64,000 bases of DNA from Paratinospora sagittata (lineage: Eukaryota > Streptophyta > Magnoliopsida > Ranunculales > Menispermaceae), in NCBI GenBank assembly GCA_035771175.1, contig CM069600.1, forward strand, positions 8,455,729 to 8,519,728, in the 5' to 3' direction. The translations under genes and the position numbers were made by a program. Shown here in pieces: positions 1-10,835 of this stretch. Each line of letters begins with the position of its first letter. Positions within the stretch are counted from its first letter, which is position 1. The notes under the pieces are model-generated. The model searched no databases and was not told where the DNA came from. It was given only the letters and a program-made list of their open reading frames with translations.

Positions 1-649
1 AATTGTGTGAGCTCAATAGCTTAGTGAGATCAAGTAGGGTAAACAAGTCTTACAAGCATAATAACAAGTACAGAACAACAATCATTAGAAAGTTAAGCCA
101 CAACAATACAATCAAGCAATGATATGAATGAAATGTGGTCACACGACATCACATGCTAGGCACCGTGCACTCGCAACCTGTGACACGAGACACTAATACA
201 ATATCTAGCAAGTGAGAGGTCTCATGAGTTTTAGTGCTAATTAGTGACAGTGTCACCTGCGGGTCCAGCGTAACAGCATAACACCCAATAATACATTTAT
301 GGTAATCCATGGTCCAACGTAACGACATAGCACGCATGGTTATGAATATAACATTTTTGATAGATAGCCTCATGCATGAAGTAAAACATAGTAACAGATA
401 TGATGCATGGTGCTATGTAATTCATTATTAAACAAGTAAGAAATGTAAACTTAGCCTTCATTCCCCACCTTAACACATTTGCAGTGGCGTAGCATTTTCT
501 TCTAACTTCTTGAAGTGTGCAGAGACACAGGAGAGTGCAAAAAGGGTCGAGGGAAAGAGAAAAGAGCGAGGGCCGATGAGGAGGACTGAGGGGAGGGGGC
601 CGGACCCCCAAGGGGACGGTCCTTTCCATGGGACCATCCCCACTATGGG
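1..649 (-). repeat. Distal part of the 3' LTR of element D
   Basis: This stretch aligns along its length with about 13230-13910, with many scattered substitutions. The homology stops at 649, resumes at 3725, and continues to about 3842. The copy here lacks roughly 60 bp that the other LTR has around 13824-13885, including the TATA-like box and a GC-rich palindromic segment. The outer end of the LTR is beyond the window. Short open frames here are LTR sequence and have no coding signature. Confidence 0.8.
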
Positions 650-1074
650 TGTGACGCCCCGAAAATTATTTCATCTAGCCCATAACCCAATTGCATTTTT
701 GCCCAAACTCTATGTGTTGTCTTGATATGTTTGGTGTTTGTTTGATGGTTGTTTAATGTTTGTATAGTTGATGCTTGATAATGTATATAAATATGTGTAT
801 CATAAATTGTATATGGGTCATGTTAAATTAAAGTATAATGCATATGTTATTATTTATGCATGGACCCATTAAACCATGAATTGATATGGGTTAGGATTGA
901 TTGAATAAAAGGATAAATGAGAATGAAAATTTGGTGTATTAAATGGATTGAACATTTAAAATACATGGAAGCATGAGATTGGTTAAAATACATGTGGTTG
1001 GTATGGGTAGTATGAGACCAACACATGTGAAGGTTGGTGCATGAAAATGGACAAGTGTCCCATGCCCACTTCTA

Positions 1075-1276
1075 GAATCCAAGAATGTACTAGCAAATGA
1101 GATGAGTGGAGGAGAGAATCCAAGAATGTGCTAGCAAATGAGGTGAGTGGATGAGAGAATCTAAGAATGTGCTAGAAAATGAGGTGAGTGGAGGAGAGAA
1201 TCCAAGAATGTGCTAGAAAATGAGGTGAGTGGAGGAGGGAATCAAGGAAGTGCTAGAAAGAGGTGAGTGGAGAGAA
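1075..1276 (+). repeat. 41-bp tandem repeat, about five copies, inside LTR A
   Basis: Units starting 'gaatccaagaatgt' recur at 1075, 1116, 1157, 1198 and 1239, each about 41 bp and ending in 'gagtggaggaga' or close variants. The last copy decays into a purine-rich stretch. It is probably an expansion within the LTR. Confidence 0.85.
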
Positions 1277-1453
1277 AGGAAAGAAGAAGATAAAGAAAAG
1301 AAGAGAAAGGAAAGAAGAAGAGAAGGAAGGAGAGAGTTGCAGGAGGAAGATCCCTGCGACGTTTCCATCAAAGAGCTGGATCTTTGGAATATACGGTCAG
1401 ATTGAGGTCAAATTTTATCAGCACGTTCGTAGCTTATGGTTCTTCATTCTGGT

Positions 1454-1980
1454 CGGTGGAGATCTTGATCAGAGGTTTCGTCTAAGAGATCTAACATCTC
1501 AAACAAAGCTAGTCGGAAAGTCTGGATTTCTCGCACCATTTCGTTCCAACTTATAGATCTCCTAAATCTACCGTTAGATGGCTACCAAATTTGGGTATGT
1601 GGTTTAAAACTGCTATTTCTAAATTCTGAACGGTGGAGATCGTAATTAGAGGAATTTTATAAGATATATAACCTCTCAAACGAAGCTAGTCGGAATTTCT
1701 AGGTTTCTCATGCCGTTTCGGTCAAACTTGTAGATATCCTTAATCTACCGTTGGATGGATATCAAATTTGGGTATGTAGTTTATAACAGATATCTATGTA
1801 TTCTGAACGGTGGAGATGTTTATACATTTAGTATTTTGTGTGATATAGCCATCTGAATTTGGGTATTTGCAGCAGGAAAGGAGAAACTGTCTGATTAGAT
1901 ACTTGTTCATCAAAGATACATATCTTTTCGGTCCACCGTTGGATTGGGCTGATATTTGGACAGAAGGTTTGTTTCTTCAC
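1454..1980 (+). repeat. Diverged 177-bp repeats headed by 'cggtggagat' in LTR A
   Basis: The decamer cggtggagat occurs at 1454, 1631 and 1808, so the spacing is 177 bp. The first two units also share 'agctagtcgga', 'taatctaccgtt' or 'taaatctaccgtt', and 'caaatttgggtatgt'. The third unit is partial. A related 'ccaccgttggattgg' follows near 1930. Confidence 0.75.
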
Positions 1981-2895
1981 ATACTTCAATCTGTACGGTT
2001 GATTTTGTGATTAAATATTTATGTTGGTAGATTGATACATCTGAACAGAATAATACATGTGAAGAATTGGTAGGGTTGCTTGTATTATATCTAAATTTAG
2101 AATATGAACTTAGACCTTTCCAAATAGCTTGCATGTCAACTATGTTGACCTAGTTGCCATTGTTGATGAACCCATGATGCAAAATCAGTGATATACATGG
2201 CTGAACATGGTGACCTAGTGTAAATCGACAATATGGCCTAAGTATGGAAAATTTCATATTTTAGGGCTTTTGATGCTTTTGGCCTAGAATCATTGAATTG
2301 ATGCAACTTATGTTTAATTAAGCATGATTAGGGTTGATTATCCTACTGATTTAGTGGTTGTGACCATACCATGGGTTAGGCCTACTTGTGATCAAGTGAC
2401 CCAATTTGGGCATATTTATTCCTAAAGGAATTGAAAATCAGTATTTTTGATTAATAGAATAGTTTATGTATGAGAACTATGCATTAGAGGCCTAAGTCAT
2501 GGGATTTGAGTTGAATGATGGGATTAGATGAGATTTAGGCCTATTGTTTATATGTGGGCTTATTTAGGGTTGATGTGTAATGTATATGTGATTGAGCATA
2601 GAAATTGATGTATGGTAGGATATTAATGAATGTTTCAGGATCTTGACTTGGGTTGATTCGGTTTGGTGATCGTGTGTGGTTAAGTACTCTCGCGAGGCTT
2701 GGTTGTGAGTAGACTTCATTTATGATTATATCTTTTATGTCATCATATCATTTATATATTGTATGTTGAAAGCATGAATGTGTTCTAATGTTTTGAATGA
2801 TGCATTTATTTGAGAAAACCTTATGACTTTGGTTGGGCCCATCTATCTGGCTAATAGGGGGACTTAATCTTGTCATAGGAGGGTTTTAGGAAAGG

Positions 2896-3001
2896 AAATG
2901 ATTGGGATCAACGGCACGGTGAAATAGACGTGTACTAGTAACCCAAATAAAAATGATTGGGATCAACGGTACGGTGAAATAGACGTGCACTAGTAACCCA
3001 A
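2896..3001 (+). repeat. 55-bp tandem duplication in LTR A
   Basis: Two adjacent units start 'aaatgattgggatcaacgg' at 2896 and 2951 and differ at only a few bases. This is a local duplication inside the LTR. Confidence 0.9.
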
Positions 3002-3719
3002 TGCATGTGGAATGTGGATCCAAATTGATAAACTTTTACTTGCATCGAACGTATTATAAATGTTTGATATCTATATGTTATGAGCTTTTAATCATGCTAC
3101 ACATTGACATGCATACATGATATTTATTGATGAGTATTGATAGCATATTTGAATTCTATTCACTGGGCACCGTTGGCTCACCCTCATTTTCCTCTTTCAG
3201 GTCCTTCTGTCCCGAATAAGGGCAAAGGAGTAGTTATATCTTGAGGGCCTTGCCTGCGAGAGAATCCAAAGCCTCGATGTGAGTTGTGAGGCATTTTGAT
3301 TGAATTGTGTTTAAACTATGAAGTATTATATTTTGGATTATGTAATTATAACACTTACCACATTGTAGTATGGGTGAGTTGGGACTTGTTAGATAAACCA
3401 TGTGGGCATATGACGATTTTTATCTGTACCCACAATTTTGGACTTTATGTGTATGTCAATCTTAATGGACTGTAGGGATTATGATTTTATTTATGGTTCA
3501 TTTTTATGGATTATTCCTTGTCTTTGATGATTAATACGGTGGGTAGTTTTGTTTAGTACCTTTTAATATTATGTCGTTGTTTGAGATAAGGCTCGTAGGG
3601 TCTCAACCACCTCACGGGAGTTGAGGAGTGGTCGGAGATGCCTACGCCGGGCGTCCCGCCCCGGCATTCCGCATGCCATTCCCTCCGGGGTTGGTGGTCC
3701 GGGGCGCGAGGTCGCCACA

Positions 3720-3842
3720 ATGGGGTTTATTTTTTTCCTTTGAAGGGGGTCTTTTAAGGCTACTTTCACTTGTTGAAATTACATGTGTAGGGTTTTCAGG
3801 CAGTGAAATTAGTTTGACGGTAGAAAAAGTAGAGGGTGTTAA
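3720..3842 (-). repeat. Proximal part of the 3' LTR of element D
   Basis: After the ATGGG duplicate of the solo LTR, the sequence resumes homology with 13915-13993 and ends 'gagggtgtta', where the intact copy ends 'gagggtgttaca'. On the minus strand this is the first part of the LTR. A polypurine tract lies directly to its right. Confidence 0.8.
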
Positions 3843-3880
3843 AACCTACCTTCCTTAAAAGCATTTTTTCCTCGAAATTT
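3843..3880 (-). other. Polypurine tract region of element D
   Basis: On the minus strand the sequence reads 'tttcgagga', then a purine-rich 'aaggaaggtagg' directly before the LTR start. The phrase resembling 'TTCGAGGACGAAAT' before a purine run is characteristic of gypsy 3' ends. This fixes the orientation of D as minus. Confidence 0.7.
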
Positions 3881-3933
3881 AAATAAGGTAAGATTTTTTT
3901 TGAAAATTTTTTGGTATGTAGGTAAAATACTTA

Positions 3934-4663
3934 CTACTCATCATTTGAAATGTCAATGACATCAATGTTTGTATTACTTTCCGCTCGGCTTGGAGACCTT
4001 GTATCGCGTTGGTCCTGCGGATTGTTTGGCTCGCGTACTGTACTTTGAGCAGTAGAATCTCCAGAATGAGCACTGGTAAGAGAATGGACTGAATCAGACT
4101 CCATTCTTTTCTGATATGATAACTCAGGAAGAGAACGTGGCATTGGTATGCGTCGTGGTGGTCGTGGAAGAAAACCAAGTCGTTGAGAAGGTGGCCTAAC
4201 GCGCCTGCCTGATTGAGCTGGTGATTGTCGGGTCTGCCAATTAGATTGTCCAACTTCATCTGGTGCAGGAATCTGTGGAAGCTTGGGAAAAATTGGAACC
4301 AAATTTGACGTTGGTGTAGTGCGGGGGTTCTGAAAAGAGGGCAATGGTTGTTGTAGTGATTTTCGTGGGGTCTGGCGGACTCGTAAACCCTCTTGACGCA
4401 TACCTGCAATATTTTCATCTTTCGCGTCAGATATTCCCAAACGTGATGCATAATGTCCGGTTGAGTTGTGTATTGGGGTCTGGACTCATGGCACATCAAT
4501 AGACTGTGATCTCGTAGGAGATGTAGACTGGGAGTAATAGTCAGTGGAAGGACTCTAGTCTGAAGGGATTGAGCTCATTTCATCATCTTCTTCAATACCC
4601 ATATTTGTATCCTTATTCAAATTATAGCTATGCTCGGATGGGTCAAAGTTCTAATTTGTTGAA
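3934..4663 (-). pseudogene. Ser/Pro/Arg-rich C-terminal coding region of element D
   Basis: A minus-strand frame runs from about 4663 to 3934 between the chromodomain and the polypurine tract. It is interrupted by in-frame stops at about 4486, 4555 and 4650. The last 168 codons (4440-3934) are uninterrupted. The product would begin acidic (EEDDEMSS), become rich in Ser, Pro, Arg and Gln (SPTRSQS, RPPSQRLGFLPRPPRR), and end DVIDISNDE. I do not recognise a domain. Just upstream on the minus strand, about 4665-4740, is a T-rich stretch ending in 'cacag', which could be an intron acceptor joining this region to pol; that is inference. It could be a C-terminal tail of Gag-Pol or a separate late reading frame. 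It keeps a longer open stretch than any part of D pol. Confidence 0.45.
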
Positions 4664-4769
4664 TCACAAGACATCTGTGCCAGAGTCAAAACAAGAAACC
4701 CAAGAGCATATAATAAGAACAAGAAATATTTTATTATTATGTAAACATGCAGTTGCTAAACAAACAAAT

Positions 4770-6420
4770 GAGGGTATTTTTGCTTGATATCATTCCAATT
4801 CCTGCGTTGCTTCTTCTACTCCTTGATGGTTTCAGAGGATTTTTACTAAAGGAATGTCGTTGTTTCTCAAGTCTTGCGTCTTTCTGTCCAAGATTTGCAC
4901 AAGATATTCTTTATACTTATTTCCTTCTTCAATTTCAACTTCAAGAGATGGTATGATGTGTGAAGGATCATGAAGATATTTCTTGAGCATGAATACATGA
5001 AAAACGTTGTGCACCTTGGACATGGATTGTGGTAAAGACAGACAGTAAGCAGATTTTCTGACTCGATCAATAATTGGAAATGGTCCGATAAACCTTGGAG
5101 ACAGCTTTCCTTTAACTCCAAATCTTTCCACACTTTTAAACGATTGGACCTTTAGAAGAACAGAGTTGCCAGCTGTAAATTCTAGAGGCTTCTGTCGCTT
5201 GTCTGCGTAACTTTTGTGTTTGTTTTGGGTGGTACGGAGTCATTCTTTAATGAGCTTTATTTTTTTCAGTGGTTTCTCATATGAAATCAGGACCAAGCTA
5301 TAGTCAATCAGATATGTCTATCCAACACAAGGGTGATTTACATGGTCTTTCATACAATGCTACGTACGGAGTCATTTTAATGTTTGCTTGATAACTGTTA
5401 TTATAAGCAAATTCTGGTAAATGCAGGTACTTTGTCCACCCGTCGTTAACATCTAAGACACAACAGCGTAACATGTCTTCCAGAATTTGTATAAGCCGCT
5501 CAGACTGTCCATCAATCTAGGGATGAAAGGCAGTACTCATGAGAATCTTTGTACCTAGTCTGGCATGAAAGCTTTGTCAGAACTTGGATGTCAATCTAGG
5601 ATCTCAATCACAGATGATGGTGAGAGGGATCCCATGCAATCTGATGATCTCTTGTTCATAGATTTCGGCTGCTAGCTTGGCTGGAGTATCGGTAAAATTA
5701 ACTGGTATAAAATGTGTAGCTTTAGTTAGCTTGTCAACAATTACCCATACAATGTCCTAACCCTTGACTTTTTGGGTAGTGCAGACACAAAATTCATGGC
5801 AATATTATACCATTTCGCAGAGGGGAGTCTGCAATCGACCTTTACTTATTGACAAGTAAGGCACTTGGCCATGAATTCTGCTATGGCCATTTTCATTCCA
5901 TTAAACCAGAATTGCCTCTTCATGTCCTTATACATTTTTTCTCCTCTTGGATGCATGGAGAACTTAGATTTGTGGCACTCATTTATTATGTCCTGCCTAA
6001 GCTCTAGGTCCTGAGTTATACACAATCGCGTTTTATATAACACTACACCATGAGAAGTGAGAGACTATTGATGTGGAGCTTTGTTTTGTAGAATGAGCTC
6101 TTTCATTTTTATAAGCTCATCATCTTTGGCTTGTGCAATGGATATTCTCCTAATGAGGTCGGAATGGGTAGTGAACTGGGCAAGTCAAACTGTATTTCCC
6201 TCATTCCAGAACTGTAAATTATACTTTTCCATCTCGTATGACAGCTTGCCCATTTCGAAATTCATCGTACAGCCGGAGACATGACTTCTGCTAAGGGCAT
6301 CAGCCACTACATTGGCTTTACCAAGATGTTATTTAAGTTCAAAGTCACAGTTTTTGATGAACTCGAGCCATCGCCTTTGTCAAAAATTTAAGTCTTTCTG
6401 AGTATAAATATACTAAAGAC
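4770..6420 (-). pseudogene. D pol remnant: RNase H end, integrase and chromodomain
   Basis: Reading leftward on the minus strand, in several frames with stops, the order is as follows. The RNase H/connection end covers about 6420-6290 (RRWLEFIK, GKANVVADALSRS-like). The integrase zinc-binding region is at 6043-5846 (ECHKSKFSMHPRG, CLTCQ). The catalytic core is at about 5840-5300, recognisable across frameshifts (DKLTKATHF-like, DRDPRLTSKF-like, GQSERLIQILEDML-like segments). The integrase C-terminus is at 5131-4950 (SPRFIGPFPI, NVFHVFMLKKY). Last comes a chromodomain at about 4930-4780 (VQILDRK, IPLVKIL, VEEAT). Integrase would insert element cDNA, and the chromodomain is thought to guide it to heterochromatin. 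Numerous stops and frameshifts make it inactive. RT upstream has been lost at about 6420. Confidence 0.85.
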
Positions 6421-6642
6421 TATTATCTTGAGTGACATTTCATAGGTGTTAACCTCCTAGTTTTATAGGCTAGGTAATAGGGAAGATCATGAGCCTTAAA
6501 ACATTGTGACATCGCACTTTTAGGTGGGTCTAAAATAAAACAAAAAGTGTGACTTTAATTTTTTTTCAAAGAGTATTTTATCTTAGTATTTGCGTTTTCA
6601 AAACACTTTGAAAATTTCTTGTGTATTTGTCAAAATAGCTAT
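6421..6642. other. Unassigned spacer between D pol and element E
   Basis: The recognisable D pol reading stops near 6420. This AT-rich stretch shows no frame or repeat I can place. It may be degraded RT or a small unrelated insertion. Confidence 0.4.
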
Positions 6643-7522
6643 TGTTGGTGCAATATTTGACCAACACCAACAGACGATGAGGTGAAAGGAAGATGTTGAT
6701 TTGGAACTAGTTAGAGTGCTGGAGAAATTGTCGGAGGTCGGTTATTTGAAAGGGGGAAAACAAGAGATAATAGGCTATAGTAAGGAACACCGGTGTGGTA
6801 TCGGCCAAAAACCCTTCGATGCCTAAGTTAGTTCAGAACTGCGTAATACTGAACTCAGTCGATAATGACTTAGAGTTACCTACCTCCCCTTTAGGGGTTG
6901 TGGTCTTTTTATAGAGAGGGCTTGAGGTCTTTGGTCTTGTTGTAGGGTTGTTGTAGAATCATGAATCCAACTTGTACTGGGAGTGCACATCTGATTCCTG
7001 GTAGGATTTGGTTAGGTCCTCATAGGATTAGGATGACTTATCAGCCTTCTAGTCAAACTGGTAGAGTATCTGGCCTTATCAAAGTCAGATTAGGAGTAAA
7101 TCTCGAACTTGTTGCGATGGATCACGCCCTATCCCTACCTGATTGGGAATTCTGTCGTCATCCATTCCGGAGTCGGAGATCACTACAGGTCAGTATGTCG
7201 ATCTGTAATCTCTCCTTGCAGCGGCTTGATAAGGAAGATTTGGTCTATCATCGAGTCGGCATATAGTGGTCGGTAATCATTGAAACCAGACACCGATCCG
7301 CTATGCAGACCTTTTATTGTCGACCTTTCATCCATTGTGACTGTAACGTTCATCTGGTCAGTAGTACAGACCATGGGCTCGGGCTACGTGCCCGATTAGG
7401 CAGATTTGTCTTGCCTATCAAGAATATAACATATAGGTATATTTACCAGACCTGTGCTACATCTTACTAGGCCAGATCATATGGCTGAAATGTCTTATGC
7501 TCGGTATATGGACCAACCGTTA
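6643..7522 (-). repeat. 3' LTR of element E
   Basis: The left boundary is TGTTGGTGCAATATTTGACC, and the right boundary is 'gaccaacc' just before a C-run that is the polypurine tract on the other strand. The inverted termini ('tgttgg' against 'ccaacc') are imperfect, so the right edge is uncertain by about 5 bp. No matching 5' LTR lies in the window. Open frames at 6961-7266 and 7183-7374 are LTR sequence. Confidence 0.65.
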
Positions 7523-7535
7523 CCCCCCAAGCTCC
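7523..7535 (-). other. Polypurine tract of element E
   Basis: The plus-strand 'ccccccaagctcc' is a purine tract on the element's own strand, directly next to the LTR start. It would prime plus-strand DNA synthesis. Confidence 0.65.
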
Positions 7536-7715
7536 AAGCAAGACTAATTGCTTTAAGGTTAGATGAAATGCCAAATACCAAGCCATTTAATGCTTAAGAC
7601 AGTTGTGCTCTGAAAACTGTGCGGACATGCGCCACAGCTGCACATCCTTTGGCTGTTGATCGTTGATTTCGCCTAGGGATTCAGGTTCATAATTGCGCCT
7701 TACAAGTCGTTTGCC

Positions 7716-7724
7716 TATAAATAG
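7716..7724 (+). promoter_or_regulatory. TATA box of the antisense gene in element E
   Basis: TATAAATAG, a strong plant-type TATA box, lies 166 bp upstream of the ATG at 7890 on the strand opposite to the element's own transcript. The position would allow a transcription start near 7750 and a leader of about 140 nt. Function is inferred. Confidence 0.6.
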
Positions 7725-7889
7725 AGAACTGGTCATTTGCTCTCCATTCATCGACTGCGCTTTGAGAGATCGGTAATCGCTTGCTCGGCTATCCTGGTCT
7801 TCCATTCTTGTGCGGTAATTCTTTTCTTCGATCTTTTTATTTGTTTTTTCTGCTAGGTAGTCTGTAGGCATAACCTTTAGGTTGTTCAG

Positions 7890-10169
7890 ATGGCTTCCTC
7901 TAGCGTAGATCCTCCTACCGACCAGAGAGCTTCCTCTTCATCCTCTATGGAGGTCTCCTACGAGGACCTCTTCCCAAAAGAGAGAGTTAGGGCTGACTCT
8001 CAGGTTGGAGGGAGTCCAATAGTCCTATCCTCTTCCGAGGACTCCGAGGAGACAGAGGAGGTGCTTGATGTTGCACTTCTTTTAGTCGATAGATCCTAAA
8101 GTAGGCTCGGTAGTACCGAGCCTAGTACATCAGGTCAGGTACACGTATCCCCTGAACCCGAAGACGCCGGGGTATGTGAGATCTTTTACTCAATAGATTG
8201 CGTTCCGTCCAAAATAAAGGACCATCACCTTACTTAGTTGAGGAAGGAGGTCGGTATACCGAATTGGATTGGGTTAAGGGCCACTGCTCCTGGGGACTAA
8301 GCCAATTACCCTAAGAAAGGAGAGGTTGCTCTATATACCAACCTCTTTGAGGATGGATTGTCCCTGCCTCTCGAGATATCCATGTCACCTGCTCGGCCAT
8401 ATAAGGGTTGCCCCTGCTCAACTCAGTCCCAATGTGTGGAGGGCTATTTTGAGCTGCCTTGTGCTCTGGAAGGAGATAAAGTGGCCAGAATTTGACTTTC
8501 AAGACTTTGCTCTCGTGTACCGACTAAAATCCCTCCGGAGATGTAGCGGGCGGTATTATGCGTCAACTCATCAGGGTGCCGAGGAAGGCCAACCCTTGAT
8601 CACTGAGAACCCTACTTCCAATAAATCCTGGAAAGACAAGTGGTTTTTTGCATCGGGGCCTTGGGCAGAGGAAGCTTGCGGACCGGCCACTTTTGGGAAA
8701 CCAGGTACCGAGCTTCCCTCCATACCTTATCTTTATTTCTTATCTTATTCTTGTTCGGTAGAGACCCATGTTTTTCTCCGTTCTTGACAGGTATTTGGGG
8801 AAACCCGAGTAGGGACGAAAAATTCGACTTCTCTCGTGTTGACGAAATCTATCGGCTACCTTTTATAGATCGACGGTATAAAGTGATTTTGACTCCCGAG
8901 AGGTTACACCGAGCTGGTATTATAAAAAAACGGAAAGTTTTCTCAGGATGTAAGTTTAGCTGATCATGTGTTGATTTTGTACCGATCAGTTTTGTAGGTT
9001 TCGAGCTGAGACGTTGTGTTTGCAATATAGATTTTTCTGCTCCCTGTTCTACCGCCAAGAAAGGGAAGAAGAAGAAAGCAGACAAATCTGAATAGATGGC
9101 ACCTAAAAGAGCTACTGCTGGTCGGTATACTATCGACCCATCCATGTTGAAGGACCTTTCTGCTGAGCGAGCAGCTGCCGCTCAGGAGTCGGCCGGGAGA
9201 TCGCCGAGCAGCGCACCGAAGAAGACTTTGGCTTCGAAGGGGAAAGCTCCAGCATCCTCTTCTGAGCAGGTGAGCACTCCTGGTCGGGAGACAAGGTTGG
9301 TGGGGGCCAAGTCGAAGTCCCCTGCTCCTACCGACCAAGAGGCTTCCAAAAAGGTGAGATTTGGAGAAGTCGAATGCCTCGTAACCAAGATTGGGTATAT
9401 CAACCTGAACATCGACATGTTCGATTGTGATGAAGAACGAGGACATGTTCGAGAGCATGGTTGATGCCTATATGAAGTCGATGGAGGTGAGTTCGTTTAT
9501 TTAATCCATCTTGTTGCCTATGTGTTCTTCTTCTGTGGTCCCTGACTTATTCTTTTTTTGATTTTGTAGGCTGCTACTCAGAATGTATACAACCTCCGCC
9601 GCATCAAAGATCACTACATAAAATTTCAAGACCCGGTCAAGGAGGCCTAGACTACCTCGGTAATCTTGGAATCCAAGGTTGTAGCTCGGGATGCCAATAT
9701 CAAGAAGATGAAAGAGTAGCTGAAGCATAAGGAGGTGGAATTTGAGTTAGTCCAGGATGAATTGACCAAATACCGAGCTCAGTTCTGGGCTACCGTCGAG
9801 ACTCAGGCCGAAGAACTCTGCCAGGCCCAAGTTTATCAATCTTGCGTCCAGGCAATAACGGTATACTGAGTTGACCTGGAGGAGTTCTTTGGTGACTCAG
9901 TATAATGGAAAGGCTTCGACAGGTGGGCCAGCTCGGCAAGTGGAGAGGTTTTGGAGGAAGTGGCCGAGGCTGAAAACCAGGGTCCTACACCAGTGGTTTT
10001 GGAGACATCGTCTGAGCAGCCACCGGCTGGTGCTACCCCCGCGTTTTCGGGGACGTCGTCCGAGTAGCCTCATACAGTCGACTCTGAGGAGGAGACACGC
10101 CAAGCTAACGATGACAACGAGCCAGTCAATTTGACTGAGATCCTGCACCGTTCGACTGGTTCAGAGTAG
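7890..10169 (+). pseudogene. Antisense additional ORF (aORF) of Tat element E, intron-bearing, degraded
   Basis: The start at 7890 gives MASSSVDPPTDQRASSSSS, a Ser-rich acidic N-terminus. After frame changes, 8180-8400 encodes VPSKIKDHH, IPNWIGLRA and VALYTNLFEDGLSLPL, the conserved core of the plant 'transposase (putative) gypsy type' family (PF04195 style). It continues with VAPAQLSPNVWRAILSCLVLW, then PLITENPTSNKSWKDKWFF at about 8590-8650. Likely introns are ~8704-8789, ~8950-8997 and ~9487-9570, with GT...AG ends. Exon 3 (from 8998) is Lys/Ser/Ala rich. Exon 4 (9571-10169) looks like a coiled coil (HYIKFQDPV, ELVQDELTKYRAQF), then an acidic tail, ending LTEILHRSTGSE. In-frame stops and shifts (8097, about 8236, about 8300, 9648) make it a pseudogene. 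Its role in the element's life cycle is unknown. Confidence 0.7.
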
Positions 10170-10835
10170 TAGACGATCTCTTTAAGTCTCAACTGTGTTT
10201 TTTGTAAGGGGCCTGCGTGCCCCAGTAATCTCCTGTTTCTTTTTGTACTCTGCTTCCATAGTAATGAAATGTCGAATTTTGCTTAGACCTAATTTTCTTG
10301 CACTCGTTTGTACTTAACATTTTCCCAAAGTGTTTGTTTTCATTTTATGTCGGTTTATTTACTTAATTTCTCTAAGTATTTGTTGGGTCATGTGTTCGGT
10401 GGATCTATTTTCTGCCGACCTCTTTTTTGCGCTCTGAATAATTAGGTTCTCTTCTCGGTAGATGTTTGATCGCCACTCCAAGGCACTGCAAGGGTCATTG
10501 ACCTCTCTTATCGGTAGTATCTGCCCTTCTGTGCTAGTACCCCAAGGCACTTTTGACCGTGGTTATCTTCTCGGTAGGTACGTAGTTAGAGCTTGGTACC
10601 CCCAAAGCATTCTAAGGTCAGGGCCCTTCTTCTCAGTGGCTACCGATTTGGTTAGTAGTCCAAGGCACTTTTAATTGTAGATAGTAAACGCAGATTTGTA
10701 GAAGGAAAACTCTTGGTTATTGTAGAAAAATGTAAAACAAACACTTGTAGAAAGTTAAAACTAAAACTAAAGGTAACCAACACCTCGACAAATGCTATAA
10801 CATAGCTACTGAACTGCTACTACTACTGCTAAAGC
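10170..10835. other. Non-coding spacer of element E downstream of the antisense gene
   Basis: It holds the likely 3' untranslated region of the antisense gene (T-rich, with 'taatgaaat' near 10262) and then a stretch with repeated phrases such as 'ccaaggcact' at about 10478, 10541 and 10650 and 'ctcggtag'. No coding signature is visible. It separates convergent transcripts, antisense gene from the left and integrase from the right. Confidence 0.5.

Larger units (their letters stand above)
650..3719 (+). mobile_element. Element A: 3.07-kb solo LTR with 5-bp target duplication ATGGG
   Basis: The element begins TGTGACGCCCC and ends GTCGCCACA, giving the TG...CA ends and short inverted termini of an LTR. 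It is flanked by ATGGG at 645-649 and ATGGG at 3720-3724, and removing it rejoins the D LTR exactly as in the uninterrupted copy near 13911. No polymerase coding is present, so it is a solo LTR, presumably left by LTR-LTR recombination. Near 3160-3230 it carries the box found in gypsy LTRs here: 'ttcactgggc', 'ggctcacc' and a pyrimidine run before 'caggt'. The short open frames inside it are not supported as genes. Its length is large for an LTR, and three sets of internal repeats contribute to that. Confidence 0.88.

Noticed and set aside
3569..3769. Minus-strand frame in the GC-rich end of LTR A
   Set aside because: It lies across the LTR terminus and target duplication and has no coding signature.
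9182..9458. Minus-strand open frames opposite the antisense gene of element E
   Set aside because: They lie opposite coding sequence with Ser/Ala/Lys codon bias and match no retrotransposon domain; gag-pol of E is elsewhere.
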